Shown here piece after piece: positions 11,392 through 21,205 of a DNA stretch of 64,000 bases (position 1 is the first letter of the stretch; the number at the start of each line of letters is the position of its first letter). The translations under genes were made by a program, and so were the position numbers. Origin of the DNA: Falsirhodobacter sp. alg1 (GTDB lineage: Bacteria > Pseudomonadota > Alphaproteobacteria > Rhodobacterales > Rhodobacteraceae); the NCBI RefSeq assembly GCF_000739715.2, contig NZ_BBJC02000002.1:336731-400730 (forward strand), written 5' to 3'. The notes beneath the pieces are model-generated. The model had not been told where the DNA came from. It searched no databases and saw nothing but the letters and a program-made list of their open reading frames with translations.

Positions 11392-11723
11392 GTGCGCGAC
11401 AAGGCCATTGGCGGTCCGAATCCCGATTGCCGGGAAAGGAAAACGACCGGCGATTGCTTGGCAGGTAAGCGTTTGGTGCTGCTCGCCCTGTCTGGGGCAT
11501 TTACCCCCACATGCTCCAAATATCAGCTTTCAGGTGTCAAAAAGGTTTTGCCGAAACGGGAACTGACGAGATCTACTGCCTGTCGGCCAACGACGTCTTT
11601 GTCATGAACCAATAGACCAAGGCGCAAGGGCTGGAAAACGTGAAGGCCATTCCTGATGGTCCTAATGAATTCGCATGGCTGATCGGAATACCGGTTCTGA
11701 AGAACAACCTCGGAGTCGGCTGA
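11392..11723 (+). pseudogene. decayed peroxiredoxin (Prx5-like) gene
   Basis: The first part reads, in one frame, GKRLVLLALSGAFTPTCSKYQ, which matches the GKRVVLFA-PGAFTPTCS active site of Prx5-type peroxiredoxins, including the peroxidatic cysteine. About 45 bases later homology continues in another frame as DEIYCLSANDVFVMNQ, then a TAG (11613-11615) where the family has Trp, then TKAQGLENVKAIPDGPNEF, and it stops at 11721-11723 as LKNNLGVG. A frameshift with a small deletion, a nonsense codon and loss of the last ~25 residues make it a pseudogene. No convincing N-terminus or start is seen. It lies beside oxyR, where a peroxide-induced reductase would be expected. Confidence 0.82.
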
Positions 11724-11761
11724 CATTCGGGCCGCCATGCCGCCAGAAAGAAGCTGCCTGA

Positions 11762-12667
11762 TCAGATCCGGGCGCGAGCCGTGGCGATGATTTCTTCCCC
11801 CACCGCACCCAGATTTTCCGCCAGCTCGGCAAACCACGGCTCCGCCCCTGTTGAGGCGCGTCCCACCAGCAGCACCTCCCGCGCGGGTTCGGGGGAGGCA
11901 AAGCGGGTCAGGCGCAATTCGGGATGCGCCGCGGTTTCACTTGCGATCGCGAGTTCCGGCAGAAACGTATAGCCCACGCCCTGCCCCACCAGCCCGGCCA
12001 GCGTCGAGAGCGAGGACGCCCCCAGATCCATCCGCAGGCGGCGCCGTTCCAGCCCGCAAACCTCCAGCGCTTGGTCCGCAAGGCAATGTCCCTCTTCCAG
12101 CAACAACAGCTGGTCCGGGTCCAATGTGGCCGGGCGCAACCCCTCCACATCCCCCATCCGGCCAAGACGGGCATCGTTTGTGGCCAGCAGGAAATGGTCA
12201 CTGAACAACGGTCGGGTCACGGTGCCTGCGGCAGATACGCTGCTGGCGATCACGATTGCATCCAGGCGCCCCTCTTCCATCTCGGCCAGAATCGTCTCGG
12301 TTGCGGCCTCCCGGACAGCCAGATCCATCGTCAACCGTGGGAGGAGTTTCGGAAGCAGATAGGGGGCAATCGTCGGAATGACCCCGAGGTGGACGCGGCC
12401 CGCAGTGGATTTGCGCCGGGCCATCCCCTCGATTTCGGCCACATCGGCCAGTACACGGCGCGCCTGCTGCGCCACCTCCCGCCCCGCTGGCGTCAGGCGG
12501 ATGTCGCGGCCCCGCTCCATAAGGGTCAGCCCGAGGGTGATTTCCATATCCCGAATCTGCATGGACAGCGCGGGCTGGCTGACATGCACACGTGCAGCGG
12601 CACGACCGAAGTGGCGCTCTTCGGATAGGGCAACGAAATAAGAAAGCTGTTTGAGTGTAAGCGGCAT
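11762..12667 (-). CDS. oxyR: hydrogen peroxide sensor/regulator OxyR (LysR family)
   Basis: 301 residues from the ATG at 12667 (MPLTLKQLSYFVALSEERHF); an in-frame ATG at 12688 is an alternative. The N-terminal LysR HTH is SQPALSMQIRDMEITLG. The regulatory domain has LLLLEEGHCLADQALEVC, with the two redox cysteines 9 residues apart as in OxyR (C199/C208 of E. coli), which separates it from ordinary LysR proteins. It is divergent from katA with about 100 bases shared, so it very likely activates katA on peroxide oxidation. Confidence 0.92.
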   Translation of the reverse strand: MPLTLKQLSYFVALSEERHFGRAAARVHVSQPALSMQIRDMEITLGLTLMERGRDIRLTPAGREVAQQARRVLADVAEIEGMARRKSTAGRVHLGVIPTIAPYLLPKLLPRLTMDLAVREAATETILAEMEEGRLDAIVIASSVSAAGTVTRPLFSDHFLLATNDARLGRMGDVEGLRPATLDPDQLLLLEEGHCLADQALEVCGLERRRLRMDLGASSLSTLAGLVGQGVGYTFLPELAIASETAAHPELRLTRFASPEPAREVLLVGRASTGAEPWFAELAENLGAVGEEIIATARARI

Positions 12668-12767
12668 CCGATAAGAATAACTGATCATACTGGAAAGTAA
12701 ATTAGATTTCCCTTTATTCGTTTCTCCGTAGATGATGCACTCAACTTGCCACCTACGGAGGAAGCAG
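12668..12767. promoter_or_regulatory. shared oxyR-katA control region
   Basis: A 100-base divergent region, clearly richer in A+T than its surroundings. It should carry both promoters and the OxyR site typical of oxyR-katA pairs. It includes ATAAGAATAACTGATCATAC near the oxyR start, but I cannot place the tetrameric OxyR half-sites with confidence. The katA ribosome-binding site GGAGGAAGCAG is clear. Confidence 0.5.
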
Positions 12768-14276
12768 ATGACCGATCCGAATAAACCGCGCCTGACGACA
12801 ACGGCCGGCGCGCCCGTTCCAACCAACAACACCACCTATACCGCCGGTGAGCGTGGCCCAGCACTGCTGCAAGATTATCAGCTGATCGAGAAACTGGCCC
12901 ACCAGAACCGTGAGCGTATCCCGGAGCGTGTCGTGCACGCCAAGGGCTGGGGTGCATTCGGCACCTTCACCGTGACCCACGACATCTCGCACCTGAGCTG
13001 CGCCAAGGTATTCGACACCGTCGGCAAGAAAACCGAAGTGCTGACACGCTTCTCCACCGTTGCGGGTGAACAGGGCGCAGCCGACGCCGAGCGTGACGTG
13101 CGCGGATTCTCGGTGAAATTCTACACCGAAGAAGGCAACTGGGATATCGTTGGCAACAACACCCCGATCTTCTTTATCCGTGACGGCTACAAGTTCCCCG
13201 ACTTCATCCGCACGCAAAAGCGTCACCCGAAGACGAACCTGCGTTCGCCCGAAGCGATGTTCGACTTCTGGGCAGGCCACCCGGAATCGGTACACCAGGT
13301 CACGATCCTGATGTCCGACCGCGGTATCCCGGTCAACCCGATGCACATGCACGGCTACGGTAGCCACACGTTCAGCATGTGGAATGCCGATGGCGTTCGT
13401 CACTGGGTGAAATTCCACTGGCGCTGCCAGCAGGACGTCAAGAACTACACCAACGCGCAGGCACAGAAGCTGATCGGTGAAACCCGTGAAAGCTATCAGG
13501 AAGACCTGTACAATGCCGTGGACGAAGGCCGTTTCCCGAAATGGAAACTGTGCATTCAGGCAATGCCGGAAGAAGACGCCCTGACGGTTCCCTACAACCC
13601 GTTCGACCTGACCAAAGTCTGGCCACACGCCGATTACCCGCTGATCGAAGTGGGTGAGATGGAGCTGAACCGGAACCCCGAGAACTATTTTGTCTTCGTG
13701 GAAAACGCGGCTTACAGCCCGTCGAACGTCGTACCGGGTATCGGCTTCTCGCCGGACAAGATGCTGCAGGCACGGATCTTCTCCTATGCCGATGCACACC
13801 GTTACCGTCTGGGCACGCACTACGAAGCGCTCCCTGCGAACGCGCCCAAGAATGCGCCGGTAAACCACTACCACAAAGACGGCCCGATGCGTTTCTTCAC
13901 GAACGATTTCGGGAACCCGGACGCATATTACGAACCGAACCAGTACAACGGCCCCGTTGCCGACGAGACGGTGCAAGAGCCGCCGATGAAAATCTCGGGC
14001 GATGCGACGCGCTACGTACAGGAAGATGCGGATGCGGATTACGTTCAACCGCGCGCCCTGTTCAACCTGCTGCCGCAGGATGAAAAGCAGCGTCTGTTCG
14101 CGAACTTTGCCGCGGCGATGGGCCCATGCTCGGAATCCGTGACCGAGCGCTGGCTGGCCGTTCTGAAGCGCGTACATCCCGACTATGAAGCGGGTGTTCG
14201 TAACGCGCTGAAGGTTGACAGCGATGTGAACGCCATTCCGGTTACGGATGAAACCAAGGTCGAAGCCGACCAGTAA
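12768..14276 (+). CDS. katA: monofunctional heme catalase (clade 3, small subunit)
   Basis: 502 residues. Seen: distal heme side [48 protein letters not shown], and proximal heme segment [17 protein letters not shown] with the heme-ligand tyrosine. It disproportionates H2O2 and also binds NADPH in this clade. Start at 12768 follows GGAGGAAGC; the upstream ATG at 12732 lies within the shared control region. Codon use is biased toward common codons (many CGT and CTG), suggesting high expression. Confidence 0.97.
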   Translation: MTDPNKPRLTTTAGAPVPTNNTTYTAGERGPALLQDYQLIEKLAHQNRERIPERVVHAKGWGAFGTFTVTHDISHLSCAKVFDTVGKKTEVLTRFSTVAGEQGAADAERDVRGFSVKFYTEEGNWDIVGNNTPIFFIRDGYKFPDFIRTQKRHPKTNLRSPEAMFDFWAGHPESVHQVTILMSDRGIPVNPMHMHGYGSHTFSMWNADGVRHWVKFHWRCQQDVKNYTNAQAQKLIGETRESYQEDLYNAVDEGRFPKWKLCIQAMPEEDALTVPYNPFDLTKVWPHADYPLIEVGEMELNRNPENYFVFVENAAYSPSNVVPGIGFSPDKMLQARIFSYADAHRYRLGTHYEALPANAPKNAPVNHYHKDGPMRFFTNDFGNPDAYYEPNQYNGPVADETVQEPPMKISGDATRYVQEDADADYVQPRALFNLLPQDEKQRLFANFAAAMGPCSESVTERWLAVLKRVHPDYEAGVRNALKVDSDVNAIPVTDETKVEADQ

Positions 14277-14286
14277 GACAGCAAAA

Positions 14287-14316
14287 AAAGGGGGGCGGAA
14301 TAACCGCCCCCCTTTC
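14287..14316 (+). terminator. intrinsic terminator of katA
   Basis: Perfect GC stem GGGGGGCGG (14290-14298) and CCGCCCCCC (14304-14312) with loop AATAA and a following T-rich stretch. The A-run on the other side makes it usable for the converging DUF6456 gene too. Confidence 0.9.
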
Positions 14317-14318
14317 CC

Positions 14319-15332
14319 TTATCCGATCATCGGGCCGCGCCCGTGATGTTCGGCATAGTGCCTGCGCAGCCGCTCCAGCCCGATCCGCAGCACCACCTTT
14401 CCCGATCGTGCAGCCCAGCCCATGCGGCGCTCGCACACCTCCAGTCCCTCCAGATAGCAGCAGACCCGAAGCACCACGTCCCCCAGGCCGGGGCCAAGGT
14501 CACGCAAGGCGGTTACAACCCTGTCACGCGCCGCCGCGGGGCCTCGATCCGTACCGCCGAAGGGTGTGCTACGAACCCCGCCATCCAGAAACCGCTCCCA
14601 GTTCTGCGTCATTCCGGGCACCATCTGGGCTAGCTCGAAATCCTCGCGCAGGCGTTCGGCCGCGATCACCAGCTCCGGGGGGAGAAACGGCTTGCCATCC
14701 TTGTCCCGACGCCGCCCCATCGCCGCTACAGGCGTTTCAACCGTGCCGTATCGCGGGGTCCGATCCGCAGCGGTGGCACCTGCCCAACCGAATCCGGCAG
14801 CCGCCTCTGCCATACCTCCGGACTGGCGGATATAGGCACGGCCGGCAGCCGTGATGACATAGGTGCTGATACGGCCAGCCGTGCGGCAGCTGATCCATTC
14901 CCGCAGCGCGAATGCTTCGGCAATCACACCATCCACCACCGCAAGCCGCGCCGTCTCTCCTGCGGCCAATTCGCGCAATACCACTGCTTTTTCCATGGCA
15001 GGTGCATAGGCCAGCACGGTGTTGGGTTCAGCCATCCGCCGCAGGATACGCTGCGCCTCCATTTCCACCTTCGGATCAGGGGCGATAGTCGTGGAAATGC
15101 TGGTCATCACATCATCTTTCGTGGAAAGCGCCGCTTCAAGGCGCGTCAGGGCAGCATTGATCAGGGGATCATCGCGACGGTTTTCGTATCGGCGGACCTG
15201 CCGCATTACCGTGGAAGGGTGCACACCTTCCCGCCGCGCCAATGCGCGCAACGACAGGCCTGCATCGACATGATCAAGATACAGCCGCAACCCATCGGGC
15301 AAGGTCCGGGGGAACACTGGAATACATCCCAT
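14319..15332 (-). CDS. DUF6456 protein with N-terminal HTH (candidate GafA-like GTA regulator)
   Basis: 337 residues from the ATG at 15332; an in-frame ATG at 15365 is possible. The N-terminal ~60 residues hold an HTH (SLRALARREGVHPSTVMRQV). The C-terminal half matches the DUF6456 pattern (AAERLREDFELAQMVPGMTQ, then ARDRVVTALRDLGPGLGDVVLRVCC and LEGLEVCERRMGWAARSGKVVLRIGLERL). Together with the divergent DUF6477 gene this is a conserved Rhodobacterales neighbourhood. From memory, this type of locus corresponds to the GTA activator gene gafA and its small neighbour in Rhodobacter capsulatus; I am not certain of that equivalence. A DNA-binding regulator is well supported, control of the GTA cluster is an inference. 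Confidence 0.7.
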   Translation of the reverse strand: MGCIPVFPRTLPDGLRLYLDHVDAGLSLRALARREGVHPSTVMRQVRRYENRRDDPLINAALTRLEAALSTKDDVMTSISTTIAPDPKVEMEAQRILRRMAEPNTVLAYAPAMEKAVVLRELAAGETARLAVVDGVIAEAFALREWISCRTAGRISTYVITAAGRAYIRQSGGMAEAAAGFGWAGATAADRTPRYGTVETPVAAMGRRRDKDGKPFLPPELVIAAERLREDFELAQMVPGMTQNWERFLDGGVRSTPFGGTDRGPAAARDRVVTALRDLGPGLGDVVLRVCCYLEGLEVCERRMGWAARSGKVVLRIGLERLRRHYAEHHGRGPMIG

Positions 15333-15398
15333 GATCGACAATCCTTTGCCGCACATGGCGGACACCTTTATGACACATTTGTAATCACGCAGGTATGG

Positions 15399-15413
15399 TT
15401 ACTTGTTTGTTAA
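15399..15413. promoter_or_regulatory. CtrA-like box between DUF6456 and DUF6477 genes
   Basis: TTAC-N7-TTAA, one mismatch from the CtrA consensus TTAA-N7-TTAA, in the A+T-rich divergent region (15333-15544). CtrA controls motility and GTA activation in Rhodobacterales. A single near-match can arise by chance, so this is suggestive only. Confidence 0.45.
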
Positions 15414-15544
15414 AATTTCGACATTTCGTAAAATTTGCCTAGATTTTATTAATTATGGCCCTAAGGAGCGTTCGGCGGGACGCAGATGTGCGCAACAGCC
15501 CCAGTGGATGTGCAAGATGCAATTGCCACATTGGAGACACAATT

Positions 15545-15829
15545 ATGACTGATTTCCGCGCCGCCCTTGCCGAACTCCGGCGCCCCCGCCTGCTAATCCG
15601 TACCGCGCGGCTCGGGATCAACGACTATCGGCGCGAACGGGATCTTCGTCGGTTGACCGACACGCCCAATCCCGAATCGGCCCTGCCCCGGCTGCTGGCA
15701 CAAGAAGAAAATCTGGAGCAGACGCGGTTGGCCGGTGACGCAAGCTATTCCGTAACCCGCCATATCGAGGTGCTAATTGCGCTGATGGCCGAAGTCCGCC
15801 TGCTGCCACGGCTTGTTCTTGTCACGTAG
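15545..15829 (+). CDS. DUF6477 small protein
   Basis: A soluble, arginine- and leucine-rich protein of 94 residues (MTDFRAALAELRRPRLLIRT, then HIEVLIALMAEVRLLP). It matches the DUF6477 size and layout, a small Rhodobacterales family usually found beside DUF6456. GGAGACACAATT precedes the ATG at 15545; an earlier in-frame ATG at 15455 adds 30 unlikely residues. Function is unknown. Its conserved position next to the putative GTA activator suggests it belongs to the same regulatory unit. It is 39 bases before guaA. Confidence 0.8.
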   Translation: MTDFRAALAELRRPRLLIRTARLGINDYRRERDLRRLTDTPNPESALPRLLAQEENLEQTRLAGDASYSVTRHIEVLIALMAEVRLLPRLVLVT

Positions 15830-15868
15830 CCCCTTGCGCAAAAGGGGGATTGTGCATAATGGGCGGAC

Positions 15869-17431
15869 ATGACCCAGCATGACCGCCTACTCATCATCGA
15901 CTTCGGTTCGCAGGTAACGCAATTGATCGCGCGTCGCCTGCGGGAATTGAACGTCTATTGCGAAATCCACCCGTTCCAGAAGGTAACGGATGCATTTTTG
16001 GCGGAATATGCGCCAAAGGCAGTCATTCTATCCGGCGGACCGGCTTCGGTTTTTGCCGAAGGTGCGCCGATGCCGCCGCAAGGCGTGTTCGATCTGGGCG
16101 TTCCGGTGCTTGGCATCTGCTATGGCCAACAGGTGATGATGCATTGCCTGGGCGGCAAGGTGGAACGCGGGCACAACACCGCCGAATTCGGTCGGGCCTT
16201 CGTCACCCCGTCCGAGCAGCGGATCGAACTGCTCGAGGGCTGGTTCACGGCTGCCGACGGGCGCGAACAGGTGTGGATGAGCCACGGGGACCACGTTTCG
16301 GCGATTGCTCCCGGGTTTGCGGTCTACGGAACCTCGCCGAATGCGCCATTCGCGATCACGGCCGATCTGGAACGCAAATTTTTTGCCGTGCAGTTCCACC
16401 CCGAGGTGCACCACACCCCGCGTGGCGCGAAACTGTACGAGAATTTCGTCCGCCTGGCCGGATTCACCGGCGACTGGACGATGGAAGCCTATCGCGATGA
16501 GGCTATCCGCAAGATCCGCGAACAGGTAGGGGACCAGAAGGTCATCTGCGGCCTGTCCGGCGGGGTAGATTCTTCTGTCGCGGCCGTGCTGATCCATGAG
16601 GCGATCGGTGACCAGCTGACCTGCGTGTTCGTGGACCACGGTCTGCTGCGTCAGGGTGAGGCTGAACAGGTTGTGACCATGTTCCGCGATCATTACCACA
16701 TGCCCCTGATCCACGCGGATGAGGCCGAACTGTTCCTTGGTGCACTTGACGGCGTTTCCGATCCGGAAACCAAGCGCAAGATCATCGGCAAACTTTTCAT
16801 CGACGTGTTCCAGAAGCACGCGGCAGAAGTGGGCGGCGCGACCTTCCTTGCGCAGGGCACCCTTTATCCCGACGTGATCGAATCCGTCTCGTTCAGCGGC
16901 GGCCCTTCGGTCACCATCAAATCGCACCACAATGTCGGCGGCTTGCCCGAGAAAATGGGTCTGAAGCTGGTCGAACCGCTTCGTGAACTGTTCAAGGACG
17001 AGGTTCGCGCCCTTGGCCGCGAGCTGGGCCTTCCCGAAAGCTTCATCGGGCGGCACCCCTTCCCCGGTCCGGGGCTGGCCATCCGCTGCCCGGGCGAAAT
17101 CACCCGTGAAAAGCTGGAAATCCTGCGCAAAGCCGATGCGGTCTATATCGACCAGATCCGCCGCCATGGTCTTTATGATGAAATCTGGCAGGCGTTTGTC
17201 GCGATCCTTCCCGTGCGGACTGTCGGGGTGATGGGTGACGGGCGGACATATGATTTCGCATGTGCCCTGCGGGCTGTAACCTCGGTTGATGGGATGACTG
17301 CGGATTATTATCCCTTCTCGCATGATTTCCTGGGTGAAACGGCAACACGCATCATCAATGAGGTGCAGGGGATCAACCGCGTTACCTATGACATCACGTC
17401 GAAACCGCCCGGCACGATCGAGTGGGAATAG
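15869..17431 (+). CDS. guaA: GMP synthase (glutamine-hydrolysing)
   Basis: 520 residues. The class I glutamine amidotransferase domain has ILSGGPASV, catalytic Cys in [10 protein letters not shown] and His/Glu in [10 protein letters not shown]. The ATP-pyrophosphatase domain has [16 protein letters not shown], and the C-terminal dimer domain ends KPPGTIEWE. It aminates XMP to GMP. It pairs functionally with guaB upstream. Start ATG at 15869 has only a weak purine-rich site. Confidence 0.97.
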   Translation: MTQHDRLLIIDFGSQVTQLIARRLRELNVYCEIHPFQKVTDAFLAEYAPKAVILSGGPASVFAEGAPMPPQGVFDLGVPVLGICYGQQVMMHCLGGKVERGHNTAEFGRAFVTPSEQRIELLEGWFTAADGREQVWMSHGDHVSAIAPGFAVYGTSPNAPFAITADLERKFFAVQFHPEVHHTPRGAKLYENFVRLAGFTGDWTMEAYRDEAIRKIREQVGDQKVICGLSGGVDSSVAAVLIHEAIGDQLTCVFVDHGLLRQGEAEQVVTMFRDHYHMPLIHADEAELFLGALDGVSDPETKRKIIGKLFIDVFQKHAAEVGGATFLAQGTLYPDVIESVSFSGGPSVTIKSHHNVGGLPEKMGLKLVEPLRELFKDEVRALGRELGLPESFIGRHPFPGPGLAIRCPGEITREKLEILRKADAVYIDQIRRHGLYDEIWQAFVAILPVRTVGVMGDGRTYDFACALRAVTSVDGMTADYYPFSHDFLGETATRIINEVQGINRVTYDITSKPPGTIEWE

Positions 17432-17471
17432 AACGGCAGGCCTCGGCCTGCCCATGATGCAAGAAAGCGGA

Positions 17472-17505
17472 ACGGGGTATGCGATGATCGCATACCCCGT
17501 TTTTC
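17472..17505 (+). terminator. intrinsic terminator of guaA
   Basis: Stem ACGGGGTATGCGA (17472-17484) and TCGCATACCCCGT (17488-17500) with a TGA loop, followed by TTTTTCC. A weaker GGCAGGC/GCCTGCC hairpin lies just upstream, immediately after the guaA stop. Confidence 0.88.
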
Positions 17506-17590
17506 CATTTGGCCCAACCGACAAGACGGATGTTTTCCCCCTGCCATTCCTGCGCTACACAAAGGGGCAACAGCGCCAGCCGGAGGTCCC

Positions 17591-19606
17591 ATGACAGCAG
17601 ATTTTGCATCCATCCATCGCCATGGTTTTGTGCGTGTGGCTACCTGCACCCCTGCGGTCCGTCCTGCCGACGTCACTTTCAACCGCGATGCGGTGCTGGA
17701 GCAGATGGAAAAGGCGGACGCCGCGCGTGTCGATCTTCTGATTTGCCCCGAACTTTGCATTTCTGCCTATGCGATCGATGACCTCTTGCTTCAATCCGCC
17801 CTGCTGGATGCGGTGGAGGATGCGCTGGCGGATCTGGCGAAGGCCACGGTCGGGCTCAGCCCCGTGGTGCTAGTCGGCGCACCGCTGCGGCGGGATGGGA
17901 GGCTCTATAATTGCGCGGTGGTTCTGTCCAAGGGCATGGTTCTGGGTGTCGTTCCCAAGTCATATCTGCCGAACTACCGTGAATATTACGAGAAGCGCTG
18001 GTTCGCCTCTGGCCGGAATAGTACCGGTGAAATCACGATTGCAGGCGACGCGGTACCATTCGGGGCCGACCTCATATTCGAAGCCGAAGATTTGCCGGGG
18101 TTTTTGCTCCATGCCGAAATCTGCGAGGATTTCTGGGCCCCCACGCCGCCCTCCACAGCGGCAGCGTTGGCGGGGGCGGTCATTCTTGCCAATCTTTCGG
18201 CCTCTAATATCGTGATCGGCAAATCGGATGATCGCCACGTCCTCTGTCGCGCACAATCCATGCGCGCCGTTGCCGCTTATGCCTATTCTGCGGCGGGGTC
18301 CGGCGAAAGCACCACCGATCTTGCATGGGATGGTCAGGGGGCCATCTATGAACTGGGCGATCTGCTGGCCGAATCCAAACGCTTTGCCATGGAGCCTGAC
18401 CTGTGCATTGCCGATGTGGATACGGGTCGCATCCTCTCCGAACGGATGCGTACCGGTACATTCAATGATGCGGGCCAGCCCAATTTCCGCCGGATAAGGT
18501 TCCGCCACAGCCCTGACAGCAACGATATCGGTTTCCATCGCAAGCTGCGCCGTTTTCCCTACATCCCCGACCGCGCCGAAAACATCGATCAGGATTGCTA
18601 CGAGGCGTTCAATATCCAGATCGACGGCCTGCGGCGACGGTTCGAGGCAACGGGTGGCGGCCGTATGGTTATCGGCATCTCGGGGGGGCTGGATTCCACT
18701 CATGCCCTGATTGTTGCAGCCAAGGTTTGCGACCGGCTGGGCCTGCCCCGCTCTACCATTCTGGGCTATACGATGCCCGGCTTCGCCACGGGTGAAGAGA
18801 CGAAGGGGAATGCGTGGGCGCTGATGCGGGCCTTGGGCATCGAGGCAGCAGAGATCGATATCCGGCCAGCGGCCACACAGATGCTGGCGGACATGGGCCA
18901 CCCATTTGCCGATGGCAAACCGCAATACGACATCACGTTTGAAAATGTGCAGGCTGGTCTGCGGACGGATTACCTGTTCCGTCTGGCCAATCATCACCGC
19001 GGTTTCGTCGTTGGAACAGGGGATCTTTCCGAACTGGCGCTCGGGTGGTGCACCTATGGCGTGGGCGACCAGATGAGCCATTATGGCGTTAACTCCGGTG
19101 TCCCGAAAACGCTCATCCAATATCTCATCCGGTGGGCAATCTCCTCTAACCAGTTCGATGAGGCCACCGATGCGATCCTGAGCGCGATCTTAGAAACAGA
19201 AATTTCGCCCGAACTTGTTCCCGGCGCAGAACTGCAGGGAACCGAAGCTACCATTGGCCCGTACGAATTACACGATTTCTTCCTGTTCCACATTTTGCGC
19301 TACGGGTTTTCCCCGTCCAAAGTGGCGTTTCTGGCACAGCGCGCGTGGGGCGATATCGAAAAAGGCAATTGGCCCGCGGAGTTCCCGCAGGCCAAGAAGA
19401 ATGAGTATGATCTTGCCACGATCAAGAAATGGCTTCGGGGGTTCGTCAATCGGTTCTTTGCCACCAGCCAATTCAAACGCTCTGCCATGCCAAACGGTCC
19501 GAAGGTGTCGGCCGGCGGTTCATTGAGCCCGCGCGGAGATTGGCGGGCACCGTCCGATTCCGTAGCGACCGTCTGGCTGAACGATCTGGAAAACGTTCCG
19601 GATTAA
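17591..19606 (+). CDS. nadE: glutamine-dependent NAD+ synthetase
   Basis: 671 residues, the long two-domain type. The N-terminal nitrilase-like amidase has the catalytic triad contexts [14 protein letters not shown] (Glu), [16 protein letters not shown] (Lys) and [12 protein letters not shown] (Cys). The C-terminal synthetase has the pyrophosphatase loop [12 protein letters not shown] and [13 protein letters not shown]. It amidates nicotinate adenine dinucleotide to NAD+. GGAGG precedes the ATG. The last codons overlap the end of the convergent 28-residue ORF by 4 bases. Confidence 0.96.
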   Translation: MTADFASIHRHGFVRVATCTPAVRPADVTFNRDAVLEQMEKADAARVDLLICPELCISAYAIDDLLLQSALLDAVEDALADLAKATVGLSPVVLVGAPLRRDGRLYNCAVVLSKGMVLGVVPKSYLPNYREYYEKRWFASGRNSTGEITIAGDAVPFGADLIFEAEDLPGFLLHAEICEDFWAPTPPSTAAALAGAVILANLSASNIVIGKSDDRHVLCRAQSMRAVAAYAYSAAGSGESTTDLAWDGQGAIYELGDLLAESKRFAMEPDLCIADVDTGRILSERMRTGTFNDAGQPNFRRIRFRHSPDSNDIGFHRKLRRFPYIPDRAENIDQDCYEAFNIQIDGLRRRFEATGGGRMVIGISGGLDSTHALIVAAKVCDRLGLPRSTILGYTMPGFATGEETKGNAWALMRALGIEAAEIDIRPAATQMLADMGHPFADGKPQYDITFENVQAGLRTDYLFRLANHHRGFVVGTGDLSELALGWCTYGVGDQMSHYGVNSGVPKTLIQYLIRWAISSNQFDEATDAILSAILETEISPELVPGAELQGTEATIGPYELHDFFLFHILRYGFSPSKVAFLAQRAWGDIEKGNWPAEFPQAKKNEYDLATIKKWLRGFVNRFFATSQFKRSAMPNGPKVSAGGSLSPRGDWRAPSDSVATVWLNDLENVPD

Positions 19607-19689
19607 AAGATCAGTTTCAGAAGCAGGATCACTACGACCAGACCGATCAGAAAGATAACGCCTACAGTGCCGCCGATGAACTTGAGCAT
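19603..19689 (-). CDS. 28-residue single-pass membrane miniprotein
   Basis: A short [19 protein letters not shown] then [12 protein letters not shown], with an excellent ribosome-binding site: AAAGGAG ends 6 bases before the ATG. After a 4-residue start with one Lys, the chain is one uninterrupted hydrophobic helix with small residues (GGTVG) and a Lys near the end. It would be a membrane peptide. It lies downstream of the pntB terminator in the same direction, converges on nadE and overlaps its stop by 4 bases. No homologue is recalled with confidence. The strong SD and TM-like composition argue that it is translated. Confidence 0.6.
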   Translation of the reverse strand: MLKFIGGTVGVIFLIGLVVVILLLKLIF

Positions 19690-19742
19690 GATATTCTCCT
19701 TTCCATCATAACGCGCCGGTGATGAACCCGTTCCCCAATTAA

Positions 19743-19769
19743 AAAACGCCCCGCAGTGCGGGGCGTTTT
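19743..19769 (-). terminator. intrinsic terminator of pntAB
   Basis: Stem AAAACGCCCCGCA / TGCGGGGCGTTTT, followed in the minus direction by TTTTTT. It begins immediately after the pntB stop. Confidence 0.9.
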
Positions 19770-19770
19770 C

Positions 19771-21195
19771 CTATTCGATCATCGGCAGCAGTTCTGAGAT
19801 TGACTGCTTGGCATCACCATAGAACATCCGCGTATTTTCCTTGAAGAAAAGCGGGTTCTCAATCCCCGAATATCCAGTCCCTTGCCCGCGCTTGGACACG
19901 AAAACCTGCTTCGCCTCCCATACGCGCAGAACCGGCATTCCGGCGATGGGGCTGTTCGGATCTTCCTGCGCTGCGGGATTTACAATGTCGTTGGAGCCGA
20001 TAACGATGACCACATCGGTGCTGGCGAAATCATCATTGATCTCGTCCATTTCCAGCACGATGTCATAAGGCACCTTCGCCTCGGCCAGCAGCACGTTCAT
20101 ATGCCCCGGCAGGCGGCCGGCAACGGGATGGATCCCGAAGCGGACAGTCTTGCCCTTTGCCCGAAGCTTCCGCGTCAGTTCGCTGACGGATTGCTGGGCC
20201 TGTGCCACCGCCATGCCATAGCCGGGCACGATGATGATGCTGTCGGCATCATTCAGGGCATTCGCGACCCCGGTGGAATCGATGGCAACCTGCTCCCCCT
20301 CGATTTCCATCGCGGGTCCGGTCGTACCGCCAAAACCCCCAAGGATCACGCTGACAAAGCTGCGGTTCATTGCCTTGCACATGATATAGGACAGGATCGC
20401 CCCCGAGGAACCGACCAGCGCCCCCGTCACGATCAGCAGATCATTCGACAGCGAGAAACCGATCGCAGATGCCGCCCAGCCCGAATAGCTGTTCAGCATG
20501 GAAACGACGACAGGCATATCCGCCCCGCCGATCCCCATGATCAGATGATATCCGATGAACAGCGCGCAAACGGTCATCAGCAGCAGTGCCCATGCGCCCG
20601 CCCCGTTCAGATAGGCGATCAGCAACACCAGCGACAGGATTGCGGCACCTGCATTCAGCACATGGCCGCCCGGAAGTTTCTTTGCCTTGCCGTCAATACG
20701 GCCCGACAGCTTGGCGAAGGCCACGATGGAGCCGGTAAAGGTTACCGCGCCGACAAATACGCCGACAAATGTCTCGACCTTCAGGATTGCCAGTTCGACC
20801 GGGGTCTTGAAGCCGATCAGCGCCTCGAACCCGACCAGATCGAACGGGTCCACCCCTGCCACACGGGTCATGACGATATGCGTGTTGAACCCGATGAAGA
20901 CCGCCGCCAGACCGACAAAACTGTGCAGTGCAGCCACCAGCTGCGGCATGGCTGTCATCTCGACCGTCCGTGCCAGATACCAGCCGATGGCCGCCCCGAT
21001 CAGGATCGCCAGAAGGACCAGCGGCATATACCCCATTCCGGGGCCGAACAGCGTGGCCAGAACCGCCAGCGCCATGCCGGCAATTCCGTACCACACCGCC
21101 CGCTTTGCGCTTTCCTGCCCCGACAATCCGCCAAGGCACAGGATGAACAGGATGGCCGCCGCGATATAGGCTGCCAAGATCAATGAGATGTCCAT
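19771..21195 (-). CDS. pntB: NAD(P)+ transhydrogenase subunit beta (PntB)
   Basis: 474 residues. The N-terminal half has about 8-9 membrane helices ([18 protein letters not shown], then [17 protein letters not shown]). The C-terminal cytoplasmic NADP-binding domain III has [36 protein letters not shown] and [15 protein letters not shown]. With PntA it couples proton entry to hydride transfer from NADH to NADP+. It follows pntA at 10 bases, clearly co-transcribed. Start at 21195; the frame to 21228 overlaps the end of pntA. Confidence 0.96.
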   Translation of the reverse strand: MDISLILAAYIAAAILFILCLGGLSGQESAKRAVWYGIAGMALAVLATLFGPGMGYMPLVLLAILIGAAIGWYLARTVEMTAMPQLVAALHSFVGLAAVFIGFNTHIVMTRVAGVDPFDLVGFEALIGFKTPVELAILKVETFVGVFVGAVTFTGSIVAFAKLSGRIDGKAKKLPGGHVLNAGAAILSLVLLIAYLNGAGAWALLLMTVCALFIGYHLIMGIGGADMPVVVSMLNSYSGWAASAIGFSLSNDLLIVTGALVGSSGAILSYIMCKAMNRSFVSVILGGFGGTTGPAMEIEGEQVAIDSTGVANALNDADSIIIVPGYGMAVAQAQQSVSELTRKLRAKGKTVRFGIHPVAGRLPGHMNVLLAEAKVPYDIVLEMDEINDDFASTDVVIVIGSNDIVNPAAQEDPNSPIAGMPVLRVWEAKQVFVSKRGQGTGYSGIENPLFFKENTRMFYGDAKQSISELLPMIE

Positions 21196-21205
21196 TCCCG
21201 CCCCC

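Noticed and set aside
12753-14177. 474-codon minus-strand ORF antisense to katA
   Set aside because: Produced by the strong codon bias of katA; no recognisable domain.
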